Source: Thelephora terrestris
Lineage: Eukaryota > Basidiomycota > Agaricomycetes > Thelephorales > Thelephoraceae
Direction: 5' to 3'
Assembly: GCA_015956445.1 (NCBI GenBank)
Contig: WIUZ02000006.1
Coordinates: forward strand, 1,054,001-1,118,000
Length of the DNA: 64,000 nt
Within the stretch, counting starts at the first letter, position 1; each line of letters starts with the position of its first letter. The translations under genes and the position numbers were made by a program. The notes under the pieces were generated by a model. That model searched no databases and was not told the origin of the DNA. It saw only the letters and a list, made by a program, of their open reading frames with translations. Of the stretch, positions 44,866 to 56,475 are shown in pieces.

Positions 44866-47229
44866 TCTTTCCGCGTCTCTTGCATCTCTCTGCCTCCCTC
44901 TACAGTCACTTCGCACTTCTTTCGTTCAGCTTTCCATATTCGTTGTCCTCCGCTCAGTACACACGCTCCTAAGCCTCATAACCCACACCTTTATGTACAA
45001 CCGCCTCCTTTGGTCACACCAGACCTGAGCGCTTTTTCGAGTCATTCCTTGGTCACACCTCGAGCTAAACCCTCGAGGTGGACGTTCGTTTGTTCCGGTT
45101 TTGTTTCCCAGGTCCCTTACAGTAGTTTTATGCTTCTAACGCATCGTCCGTTCGTTCCGCACTGCCCGTGTTATAGCTTGCTTGTTAGTCGCTTTAGTAG
45201 AAACCTATGTATTAAGTTTTGCTGTTGGATTTGATTGGTCGGTCGAGGGTGACGCTGTTCCTGCGGCCCCTTCCGCATTTGACAGGAGAGATCAGCTTTC
45301 AATGACGCTAGTGTCCTGAGTGAATGCTGCTAAATCGAGTCCGCATGCTTTGTTCCTCTACCGTGAGAGGTTGCTTATTGTCCTTCTCGTCTCGTCTTAC
45401 GGTACGCCAGAGCACGTCTCGACTTCATCTCGACCCGTTCGACGAGGTCCTTTCAAACGGCCATGCAGTCGTGACTTCTGCAATACGAAACCGTGCTATT
45501 TCCCATGCTTATGCCCCCTCGGTTCCGCACTAGCGCACTTGGGGCGCACTCTATTGGGTTTGCCGACGGTAATCGCAGCCACCCGCCGGGCCCGTTGCCC
45601 TTCCTTCCGCCGCCACCCGCTCAGCCCCAACCTATGGCGCTGACCACGAAATCGGTTTTGCGGAACCACGGGAGACCACGGGTCGTATCGATTTGCGTGA
45701 TCCCCCCAAACTGATGTCATTGAATCTTCGAAATCCTGAATGACCATATATATATAAAAAACCCAGCGTGTGATTCAAACGCGGCCCCTCGCGCCCTATG
45801 CAAGTTGACTTCGGCTTCTATTCACTCCCCTTCAATGGAAACAACGGTCGGATTCGTGGAGACCTCCCTGAAGATCCGATGTATACAACTACGACCTTTA
45901 GCCCCCCCCCACCCTCGCTTCCATCAGAGTCGCGTCTCGGAACCGAAGTTCATCTCGGTCGACTCGTCGCAAGCGGTCTCCGACAATGAGTATGTAAAAT
46001 CTCTGAGCAGCTGCGGTCGTGGCAGTCCATGCGGCCAGTGTCGATGGCGCGTGTCTCCCCCTCAATTACCGAGACATCCCGAAGGTAGGACTTTTTTTGA
46101 ATACTCGCGGTCGCGGACCGGAAGGGAGCAGTAAGTACTCTGGTTCGCGGGATCGGCGAAACCGTTAGCTTGTTCTCATGGGGATTCGTTACTATACCGG
46201 TTGACCCACCTTATAGTTGAATGGAGGAATAACCAATGCCTAACCCCTCGGGTCCGTTGGTCCCTCTATACTGCGGGCTGACAACGTTAACGGACCTGAT
46301 CAACGACTTCGTTATCGTGGGCACTTATCATGAGGTGACGGAATCGATTCTTTCTCAGAGTGATAAGCTGATTACACACGGGGAATCATGCCAAGGCGAG
46401 GGAAATCAACGTAAGTAACCGTCGTCCAGGTCGAGCAGCGTGCGTGGGGGCCAGGGTTTCCAATCTACTGTTTGAAACCCCTGGGTGAATCCACCCCTCC
46501 AAGAACAGGTCATACAACTTGAAGGTGAAGAGCATCGTCGCTGCTATGGTTCCATATGTGTATGTGTATCGTGGTTACCTATAATTCCTGTACACGACTA
46601 TTTAAAAACCTATTATCGAGAGGAAATGATCGAGTTCAGATGCAAGAGGTGGGAGGAAATTGGGAAAGGAAACACGAAGAGAAGAAAAAAGAGATACATC
46701 CTATACCTACAAAGAACGAAATGGAAGGCCCAAATGTTGTATACGCGAAGGTGAAGGGCGGAACGTACACAGCATGCACGACAGACAAAATCCAGAAGAT
46801 AAATGTAAACGCAGGGTGATTCCGGGAAAGGGATGTCAGTGATGAGGCCTTGAAGGGATGTAAGCGGACGCGAGTTCAATGTCGCGCATCTATGCGGACG
46901 TGTGACGAAGCGGAATAAAAGGCCGAAGAATGCGAGAGTCGGTCCAAGTGTCCCATGAGAGCCTGAGAGAGCATAAATTACAATGGTTCACCTTACAACT
47001 CCAACAAACCATAAAACATTCACCACATACAGAAGCGACAGAGTTGACACAGAATGGCAGTGGGAGTAGTTGGACACAAAGCGGTGAACAGAGAGATCGA
47101 CAGGAGGCAAGACCTTGGGGGGATAGGGACGATTGGGGTGGGGGGGACAGGGGGTGGTTATCGCGCGGAATGTGGTTCCAACTCTCGTTGATGTTTCGTG
47201 ACCGTTGTGTTCGCCTTCTCTGGATGGGG
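44866..47229. other. 2.4 kb without a firm gene
   Basis: Short frames at 45320-45650, 45798-46134, 46236-46418 and 46485-46754 have no domain or consistent splicing. A TATATATATAAAAAA element at about 45747-45761 precedes the ORF at 45798 (MQVDFGFYSLPF), so a small expressed gene there is possible. Otherwise 3' flanks of the two converging genes. Confidence 0.35.
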
Positions 47230-50200
47230 TTATTCGGCAAGCCATTTCTCGCACTTCTTCAGATATTTATCGAGCAACATGGACAAATCCCTGACCACGA
47301 ACGTCAGCACAACCCGCGCGAAGAACTCGGATGCGTGTCGAAGTTTCGCTTCCAGAGCCGCTCTCAATTCTGGTGAGAAAGCGGCATAGGCCGGAGCTAC
47401 CGGCATCGACGATATCGCCTTCGTGTGTTCATCCAGCAGTTGTGTCTGCATGAACAATTTAGAGAGCATCTGAACGTAGATAGCAGGGGAGTCCAAACTA
47501 GGCAGCCGTCCGTTAGCATCTCCAACGCGCCGGAACGAAACAAACAACTCACTTCTTGCCCGCGGTCAGTTTATCTAACCGCCGTGTGAGTTTTCCTCCC
47601 CACGAATTGATCTAGCCACGTCGTCAGACCAACAGCCACGCGTGAGAAGCAATATCACTCACCCCGCTGCTCTTCTTCGTAACGAAACCCTCTCCAACAG
47701 CCAACTTTTTCCCAAAGTTTGAGACGACGCCATCACACGTGCCAGAAAACTCCTCCAGCTTTGAGGCCCAGACCTCCCCCTCCTGCTTCCCAATGCTGCC
47801 GATACCGAGAACCATTCCGCTGCTGACGTTTCCCGCACCAAAAATATCGGCGCTGCAGTTCTGAATCTCTTCCAGAGCAGAGAGCAACACCTCAACGACC
47901 CTGACCTTTTCAGGAATGTTCAACAGTTTTGCACCCCCTTGCGACCAGACTTCATAAGGCACGTGTAGTCGATGCGTGACATAACCGCCGGTCTTCGATG
48001 TCATCGTCTGTCGTATCAGGTTCATCATATGATAGGGTTGTCGTAAAGGTTCTGCAGGAGGTAAAGGGGGAAGGGGTGAGCTGGGTGTTGATGGGAGATT
48101 TTCCGGGGGGATCGGCGGAGGAGGGACCAGCATAGAAGCAGCGGTAACGGTGTATGGTGAGCCCAGGACGGTATTTATCGAGATACTCATTTGAGCGTTG
48201 GGACCCAGCTTGGAAGGTATCGATATTTTCCTCATCCCAAGGCCGTTGACCGTCTGTCCTTGCACCACCGAATTGACCGGATAGCCGCCTGCAGTGGTAG
48301 GTCGACGACCTGGCTGAGACGCAGCGCGATTACGGTTCAGACTCAACATCTGCGCGGCATTATTCGGAACCACTGGGGCATTCAGCCGATTCATGTTTGG
48401 GACTGAGGCCGACACCTGAGCCTCGGTAGGGGAGCCCGGTATGGAAGGTGGTGCCGATGTCTTGCCTCGCCTCTGGGAGATAGTCCCCATCAGGGGCGAG
48501 TTATTGATCAACGTTGTGGTCAGGGATCCAACGGAGCTCGATTCTGAACGCGCGGATACGCTCGAATCACCCCTCGCTCTCGGTGTGACAAAGTTCAGCG
48601 AATCAGGAGAGGACAGCCCGGACTGGTGTTCGGATTGTCGACCAAATCGTGGCGTGGCCGGAGTAGGATTTTCAGGGGCGGGGAGTGGAGGGAGTGGTTG
48701 CGAGTCATTATACTGTCTCTGAGCAGATAACACGCTCTTGGACCGAGGTCTCCTTAGTGGTTGCTCCTCGTCAGCCTCAAACCGTTTCCCCGCGGATTCG
48801 TCCCGCCGTTCGACATCCTCCCTCAACGTCCCAAGTTTCGTTCCAGAACCAGTCCGTCTATGACCCAATGTCGGAACGGCCTGCCTGATCGGGGGTTCCG
48901 GTAGTTCTGGAATTGTCTGTATTGTTGATTGAGGCTCGGGTGTTGGGGCAGGAGGCAAAGAATTAGTCGGAGGTGGGGCGGCAGGGGGAAGGGTGGAAGA
49001 AGCACGAGCACGAGTTGGAACCGTTGAGCTGTAGTTCGGGCTTCGTACAGCTGGGAGCGTAGAGGTGCGTGCTCGGTTCCCGACGAACGTTCCGTTCATC
49101 TCTCCAAAATCAGTGGTTTGTGTACTCCCGTATGGATGTACCACAGATGCTACAAGAGTAGACGTCGAAGAGACGGTCGAGATGGAAGACCGAGGGGAAT
49201 GGCCCGAAATGTAGCCATAATCAACACCAAACATAGCAGTTCCAATGGCCTCGACGCCATCCTCGATTTCACGTGAGCCATTGATTGTCGCACATTGAGG
49301 GGCAAGATGTCGGGGATCTCCCCGAAGATCCTCCGTCGAAGAAGCAGGGTGGGATGTATTATCCGAAACCTCGGAGGCAGAAGTTTCAGGCGAGGAAGGT
49401 CGCATGGATGCAGATACGTGATTCGTTGAAGCCGTTAAGTGAGAATCCACAGGGATGCTATAAATGAGGCTCAGGATATTCATGCGTTCGGCGTAAGTAT
49501 CATGCTAAGATACGAGACACGTCAGTGACCTAGTGAGAAAGCGGGGGATTGCAGTTCGAGAAGTAACCCACAATTGATCTCAATCGCTTGACTTCCTCCT
49601 CTTGAGCAACGACGCTGCGACGCCTACCGTTCTTTCTTCTGCTAGAATCAGTGCTTTCTTCCCCTCGTATAACCCTTTCCATTACTTCGCTGAGGAGGGC
49701 CACACTCCTGCCGTACGCGACGACCGCGGCGTAAGGGTCATCATTTGTCGAGTCCAGACGAACGGCTTCACGAGCGAGTTCAAGCGCACGAGTCAGGGCC
49801 CTTCGCGAGGACGGCCGTCGCTCAGAGCCCTGGCGTTCGCTGGTAGGAGATAATCTGAGTCGGTCAGGCAGAATCTCTTGATGAGGCGGGTCCATAGTGG
49901 GCCGAAGCTGCGAACGCGGGGGAGGGTCGGAGAGGTTGTAAGGTGAATTGGAAGGAGGTGACTGGCTCGGAGATGATCTGTACGTATTGGGCGTGCTAGA
50001 TTGAGAATGGAACGGGACCGCTGCCGAGTTGGTCAAAGTCGTTGGCCTTTGGTATGGATCGTGAGCGTGACCGGCGCCGTTGAGGTTTTGAATGTATATT
50101 GCCGACGACCTAGTCACCTCGTATTCTAACGGCGCTGTCGGACTCGTCGGCGAGGTGTAGGGGGGCACACTCGGTATCGGTTGGGTTGGAGGGGGACCTG

Positions 50201-50456
50201 GGGGTGGGACGTGGTAAGCTAGTGATCTCCTCCGGTGGGAATAATAGGCTTGTTGAGGCGAGTTCGATTGACTATCTTCGTTCCAACCGGAATTTCTTGC
50301 CACCGACAGCGGCCTGGATCCGAGCTCGAGTTCCATGCGATAGTTGCGGGAAGGACGAGTCTTCGCCGATTTTGGTCGGGGACGGAGGCTGGACTGAGGT
50401 GGCAAAGGTGACAAGCCAAGCTCAAAAGCAGAAAAATAGCGAGCAAACAGCTCCAA
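47230..50456 (-). CDS. MIT-domain protein
   Basis: 1,017 residues in four exons: 49572-50456, 47663-49504, 47553-47611, 47230-47497. About 215 disordered residues precede an MIT (microtubule-interacting and trafficking) three-helix domain: LTRALELAREAVRLD, DPYAAVVAYGRSVALLSEVM and EEEVKRLRSIHDTYAERMNI, LSLIYSIPV. Such domains bind ESCRT-III tails, so a role in endosomal or division-site traffic is likely. Then ~350 Ser/Pro-rich residues, a proline-rich stretch (PPPPIPPENLPS) and a folded C-terminus of ~250 residues (HRLHVPYEVWSQGGAKLLNI ... FFARVVLTFVVRDLSMLLDK) of unknown function. The C-terminal fold with an N-terminal MIT domain resembles uncharacterised basidiomycete proteins. An alternative start is the ATG at 50336. 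Confidence 0.82.
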
Positions 50457-50892
50457 TCAACCGGGCCACTGACGGACAACGGTAACGAACAAAGGGGAGG
50501 GGGACGGATTGGTTCGATGTGGGCATAGAACCGACCAGTTTTGGAAAGGTCGGATGTTAACCTCCTCGTCCATTCCGACAAAACAAAAATCTGAAATTTA
50601 TTATGCCAAAAAATAATTCGTATTTGTAAACGGGTTGCGGATGCCCTCATCATCATCAGCGGTATCCATTCATTCAGAATATCAAAGGAGCGTAGGATTA
50701 TGTCGTGGAATCAAGTAGCGGAGAGAGAATGAAGAGAAGCTATCACCCATCTTATGATCTAGCTTGACCTCCGACCCAAAAATATCTGAACAGGTAGCAG
50801 AGGAAGAATCAAGACCGAAAACGAAAGTGCAGTCGAAAACGTGATTCAATTTCCGGGGTATATCACGCTCGCACGACCTCTGAGGATTGCCC
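50457..50892. other. Intergenic between septin 3' end and MIT-protein start
   Basis: 436 bp; promoter of the MIT gene and 3' UTR of the septin. Nothing else seen. Confidence 0.4.
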
Positions 50893-52553
50893 TCAAGCGT
50901 AGTCTCCACCTGAGCCCTGGGAGGCAAGGCGGCTCTCCAAGTTCCTGCCACGTTGAATATCAGCATCACTGATCGCAGCCTCTCTGAATGGAGCACTGCC
51001 ATACCTGAGCGATTCTTCCTTCGCGAGAAGCTCTTGTCTCTTTTCGTGGATTTCCCTTTGGACCCTGAGCTCAATCTCACGAAGCTTTGAACAAAGTCAT
51101 GTAAGCACACTGCCAATAAGCGTATCGTGCAAATTGCATACCTTCTCTTCTTCCCTACGAAGTTGCTCTTCCTTGAGGCGAACGCTCTGGGTAGCAAGTT
51201 CCTCTGGTAAGATAGAAGAGTCACTAGTAGGAATCGAGCGAGTCAACAAAGGCGTGCTCTGGAACCTGGAACGAAACACGGACTGGGTATCGTTGTTGAC
51301 GGTGCGAGACAGCTTCTCGGTACGGTAAGTCTCGTAGAGGACATCATGCGTCAGCGCCTTGAGATCAGCTAGATGTGTGCTGGTTTCCACTATTAGAACA
51401 GAGCGCTCCGGAGGTAATTCAAAGCGACATACTTGAGGAGGGCCCTTCTCAAGCTCGGGAAGTCCGAATGCTTCGGGTTGTCAACCTCGGCGATACCCCA
51501 AGGGTAGATCCTGGCTCGAACTGGTTCGCCATCAATCTCCACCTCTTCCTCCGAGCCAATGATGGCGAAAGGCATCAAGGACTAGGGAGGTTATTAGCGT
51601 CCAGGAGAAAGAAGCTCAGAGCTGTTGGTACGTACCCTCAACTCGCTGTTGTCCTGAATGGTGTCTTCATCGTCTTCCTCGACATCGTATGGGAAGTTGT
51701 AAACGGGGATGTCATAGTGGTCAATGTCCTCCATTATCTGCAAACAGATTGTGAGTTTGGGTCTAGACCTCACATACAGCCGACATACCCTCTTCTTGAA
51801 GGCCTTGAGCTCGCTGGGCGTCAAGGAATCCGCCTTACCAATGACGGGGATGACGTTTACACGGGGTGACAAACGACGCATCAACTCGATGTCCATTTCC
51901 CTTAAGCTGTGAACGGGAACCTCAGCGTCTGACACATATCACGTTGACCAAAACGCACGAGTGACCAGTCGGGGGGATGAAGTAGAGAAGGCAGTGGACA
52001 CGGTCATCCCTGAACCTGGGATTACGCTTGATACGTGACTCTTCAGCCAGAACATCATCATATTGGCGTTCGAGATGGCCCATAATCTCCTGGAACCTGT
52101 CACAATGTTAGGGGCTTCCTTTTTGAGGGAGTCGCTGCACCTACGCGAATTCATTGTCGATGTTGTCACCAAAACCAGGTGTGTCGACGATGGTCAGGGC
52201 AATACGAACACCCTCCTCTTCGAGTTCTATGGCATACTTTTAACATCGTATGAGCATGAAACGCGAGGCGCAATACTAACCGACGTTGACGGGCTTGATC
52301 CTGATGCCCTCCTCTATATGCGCCGTGTCAGGGCTGTCCGACTGTTTGTGGGCGAGCACATCCGATTCACAGAGAGTGTTCACGAAGGTGGTGCGTCCAG
52401 TTCCGGAAGCACCTGTAAGGCAAGAACGCCGTCGGTCAGTCAACGATGGGTGTAAAACGCGGGACGACAAGACGACTGACCGACGACCATGACGGTGAAC
52501 TGAACACCCTTCCTAACCTTATTTCCCCGTCGCTTTCCGGCTGCGAAAGACAT
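50893..52553 (-). CDS. CDC11: Septin, probably Cdc11 group
   Basis: Filament-forming GTP-binding protein at bud necks, septa and clamp sites. 387 residues in ten exons: 52481-52553, 52281-52412, 52145-52226, 51959-52096, 51789-51906, 51636-51737, 51433-51581, 51142-51379, 51005-51084, 50893-50944. G1 is GASGTGRTTFVNTLC; Arg in place of the P-loop Lys and the following NTLC suit the Cdc11 group. G3 is VDTPGFGDNID, G4 is GKADSLTP, and the septin-unique region includes RARIYPWGIAEVDNP and DFPSLRRALL. A C-terminal coiled coil follows (RLKEEQLRREEEKLREIEL ... EKRQELLAKEESL). All junctions keep phase. It is divergent with MSH1 across 189 bp. Septin identity is certain, the group less so. Confidence 0.93.
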
Positions 52554-52742
52554 TTTGGGTTTTTGTTCTGCTTGTGGTTACACGAAGAGAGTGAGCGCGT
52601 CGTCGGAGTTTCGTTGTCCAAGTCGACTACGTTCTAGGCTGAGACGGGTTGACAAGCGACTTTCAAACTCCGTCGTCACGTAGCCGCATTCCCTCAAAGC
52701 TTCAGCCACAAACGCGTCCCCTGCGATTCTCTCTTTGGATGC
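52554..52742. promoter_or_regulatory. Divergent promoter septin / MSH1
   Basis: Only 189 bp separate the two start codons, so the promoters must overlap or share elements. Confidence 0.6.
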
Positions 52743-55700
52743 ATGTTTGTGGCATTATGCAGGCACTCGTCTCGTTCTCCTCGGTCCCATGGTGTCACTA
52801 GGTTTTTTGCCACGCGAAAAGCAGCTTCTACTGTGGTCAAAACGAAGAAGAAATTATCGGAATTGCCTCGGGCAAAGTTGCTGGCTGATGGAACTGTTGC
52901 TGCACCTCTGGAACCGTTCGATGGCGGCCTGGGTATAAAAAAGTCCACTCGCCGTAGATCCAGTGCGCCATTTCGACTCGGTGCATGTAATTATGTCTAA
53001 TTGCCGTTTGGAATACATTCCATCTCCCGTCATGCTAAAAGAGCGCGCGGCTGAAATACAAGCCCCTGCTAATATCGAGGAAGCATGTCAAGCTTCTCCA
53101 CAACGGAGAAAGCGCGTCTCTTCCAAGACTGCGGCAGCGCAAGAACGAGACGAAGAGGATATTGCGCCAGGTAGAACAGACTTTCCCTCTGGTACGACAC
53201 TTTCCTGAGTAACCAAAGAGAAACCCAGGAATGCCCTTGCCGCTGAGGTTTTAGACAACTTGGCCAAGTTCCCCCATTGCATACTCCTGACCAGGGTTGG
53301 CCAATTCTACGAGGTATACTTGGCTTTACTTGCACCTTGCCACCCATTTCCTCATCATCGCTGTCAGTCATACTTTGACCAAGCTGCAGAGGTCTCACAG
53401 CTCCTCAACATTAAACTCGCTGGCAAGAGTTGGGGAGGTAAACGGATCCTTATGTGCGGCTTCCCAGTCCTACATCTCCAAAAATACCTGAGAGTCCTAG
53501 TGGAGAAACACAAGAGATGCGTGGCGATGTGCGAAGAGTTTCTCAAGGAACCACTCGAAGGTCCGAAAGGCGGTTTCGATCGGAGAGTCGCCCGAATTAT
53601 AACCCCGGGGACACTCATCGACGAACCATTCCTAAACGCGGACGAGAATAATTACTTACTCTCGGTTGGAACCAGAGGACCAGTCGAGAGTACTACGCGC
53701 ATCGTTGGGTTAGCGTGGATCGATGTGTCGACCGGCGAATTCTTTACAAAGGAGTGCACCGTCGAGAACCTCAGAGACGAGCTGGTCCGCATCGCACCCC
53801 GAGAAGTAGTCATGGACAAGGACACAGCTGATGATACCCACTTCATCACCGCGCTCGAAGTCATGGATCAGGAAAGAATCGTCCTCTCCCTCGTCACACC
53901 CAAACCCCCTGGACAGCAGACGTCGTTCGGGTCCCCCGAAGACGGGGAACCGATAGGCTCAACTCTCAGCCAGGACGAAAGCACGGCAGTGGAACTACTC
54001 ACCACATTTCTCCACGAGAATTTGCTCGAGTCTATGCCCAAGTTGACCCAGCCCAGCAGGGAGTTTAGCGAAGAGAGAATGGAGATCGACTCCCATACTG
54101 TCAAGGGACTCGAGATTCGAGAGAGCATGAGAGAAGGTGGGACCACCGGCAGCCTTCTCAGCGTCATCAAACGCACTGTCACTTCGAGTGGGACTCGCCT
54201 ATTGGCAAGGTGGTTGTGTAAGTGGGGCTCGAATGTGTTCCTCCTCCCACTAGCTCTACTGACAGTGCGAATGAAAGGTTCCCCCTCCACACGGCTCGAA
54301 GAGATAAACTTCCGTCAATCACTGGTCGCGTTCTTCGTTGCACGGCCTCATATTCGCGACGATGTTAGGCAGCTATTGTCTGGTGCAGAGGACGCCACCA
54401 GAATAGCCCAGCGTTTCTTACTCGGCCGAGGACTTCCCAGTGACTTTTCCTCTCTTAATTCCTCTATCATAACCTGGATTTCTATCAACAAACGCCTCGG
54501 CTTAGAGCGTAAAAGGGAGCGAAAGGAGCGTGGTAAACTGGCTACGGATGAATGGTCGTCCGTGGACACGCTATTGGGGAGGATGAAGAACCTCACGGAC
54601 CTCTCAGTGCGCATCGCCACATCCGTGACTAGGACCGACTTATCTGCAGACCTTGAGCCCGAAGGCGAGGAAGAAGAAGCAAAATCCGACGCTAATTCAC
54701 CCACTGGCGAAATCAACTTGACCTCTGGAGCGACAAACTGGATCATTCGGCCAGAGTGAGCACTGCGTTGCATTATACGATACAGGTACTAATACCAGAC
54801 CAGCTTTTCCAAGGAGCTCGCTATCCTCCACAAAACTATGACCAAATTGCTCAAGGAAAAGGTCTCTCTTCAGCGTGAGCTAGGCAATACCTACGGTACG
54901 TGGGTTTTGCCGTTTCCTGCTGAATTGTCCTGCTGAGACCACTCAGGCGTCTCTTCCTTGACATTGCGGTCATCCGCGAGCCAGGGAATGTTCGTTCACA
55001 TATCCCGCGCCAAGCGTGACGGACACATCCTCGCAGAGTATCCAGAGTTTATCCACCTGACCCAAACCGGCTCGACTAGAACCTACTTTCACCACGTGCG
55101 TCAGATCCCAAGGCATACGATTTCAACGCTGATACTGCTTGCAGAAATGGGCCGTACTTGGTCAGAAGATCGTAGAAACATCCTTGGCAATTACTGCGGC
55201 CGAGAAGAAGGCGTTCGAAACCCTAAGAGAGGAGGTTTGCACTGTCCCACCCTTTGTTTGCTTAAGCTTAATGGCATCAGGTCACAATGCACGTCGAAGA
55301 CATCAGGCAGAATGCTAGGGTTATCGACGAGTTGGACGTTGCTTTGGGTTTCGCGAACCTGGCAGTGGAAATGAACTTTTGTCGACCCACCATGACGGAT
55401 GAGTACGCACGACCACTCATCCAATCAGGAAGGCACAGTGACACTATCCCTCTCCACTCTCTAGCTCGTCCTACGACGTAACTAATGGCAGACACCCCGC
55501 CGTTGAACTCGGACTCTTGACTTCCGGGCGCGTTTTCACTCCAAACAGCGTCCATCTCCGCCCCGACTCCCGCCTTCACATCATCACCGGCCCAAATATG
55601 GCCGGGAAATCCACTCTACTGAGACAAACCGCACTGATAGCGATACTGGCACAGACCGGTTCGTTTGTTCCTGCGGAAAGAGCCACAATAGGAATCATGG

Positions 55701-56397
55701 ATCGATTGTTCTCGAGAATCGGCGCCAAGGATGACCTGTTCCGAGACCGGAGCACGTTTATGGTGGAAATGCTGGAGACCGCGGAAATTCTCAAGCATGC
55801 CACGTCCAGAAGTTTGGTGAGCGATTTTTTTTCTCTCCGTCGCTTTGGAATGGTCGTTGACGTTATCAATTGCGATTACGTCCTTTCGTAGGTGATCATG
55901 GACGAGGTTGGGCGTGGTACAACCATCGAGGACGGCTTGGCGATCGCGTTTTCGACAGTTCATCACCTCAGCTCCGTCGCACAGTGCAGGGCACTATTCG
56001 CCACCCATTTTCACGAACTTGCTGATATGCTTGGCCAACCCGCCGACGACCCTGCATCCAGCCACTCCAGGGGCATCAACTTCTATTGCACTGGCGTGGA
56101 CGAGACAGACGTAATGCCCTTTCGCCCCCGTGACGTGTGCGCCAACTGACATCTGGTTCACAACAGGATGGGTATTTCAGTTACTCATATAAACTTAAGC
56201 CCGGTATAAATCGGGACAGCCACGGACTCAAGGTCGCCCATCTCGCAGGGATGCCGCAGTCGGTTCTCAGGACCGCAGAAGGTGCGCTTGAGTGGTTAAG
56301 AAAGGCCCGCACGGATAACAACTCCCAACGCGCCGAGGGACTGAGTAAATTAGGTCAGACACTCCGCGACGTCGGCAGCCCGAACCCTGCCCCATGA
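52743..56397 (+). CDS. MSH1: Mitochondrial DNA mismatch repair protein Msh1 (MutS family)
   Basis: MutS ATPase maintaining mitochondrial DNA. Model of 967 residues in 12 exons: 52743-52932, 53109-53170, 53248-53313, 53368-54217, 54278-54755, 54804-54895, 54947-55095, 55145-55234, 55281-55432, 55492-55816, 55892-56110, 56167-56397. Basic mitochondrial N-terminus ([20 protein letters not shown]). Mut[20 protein letters not shown]. Middle: [39 protein letters not shown]. ATPase: [19 protein letters not shown] (Walker A, 743-751), [31 protein letters not shown] (Walker B), FATHFHELA. The second exon (53109-53170) is tentative, chosen by phase only; the rest is firm. The intron at 55433 starts with GC. 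Length fits yeast Msh1. Confidence 0.9.
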
Positions 56398-56475
56398 ACG
56401 AGTATCATAGAACGTATATAATAGCACTGTTGATTTACATTACTACCGACGTATAGACAAACGCTAATCATCAGT
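56398..56475. other. Convergent 3' ends of MSH1 and the aconitase-family gene
   Basis: Only 78 bp separate the two stop codons, so the 3' UTRs very probably overlap as antisense. Confidence 0.6.

Noticed and set aside
46485-46819. Lys/Arg-rich plus-strand frames
   Set aside because: Purine-rich low-complexity DNA; no domain.
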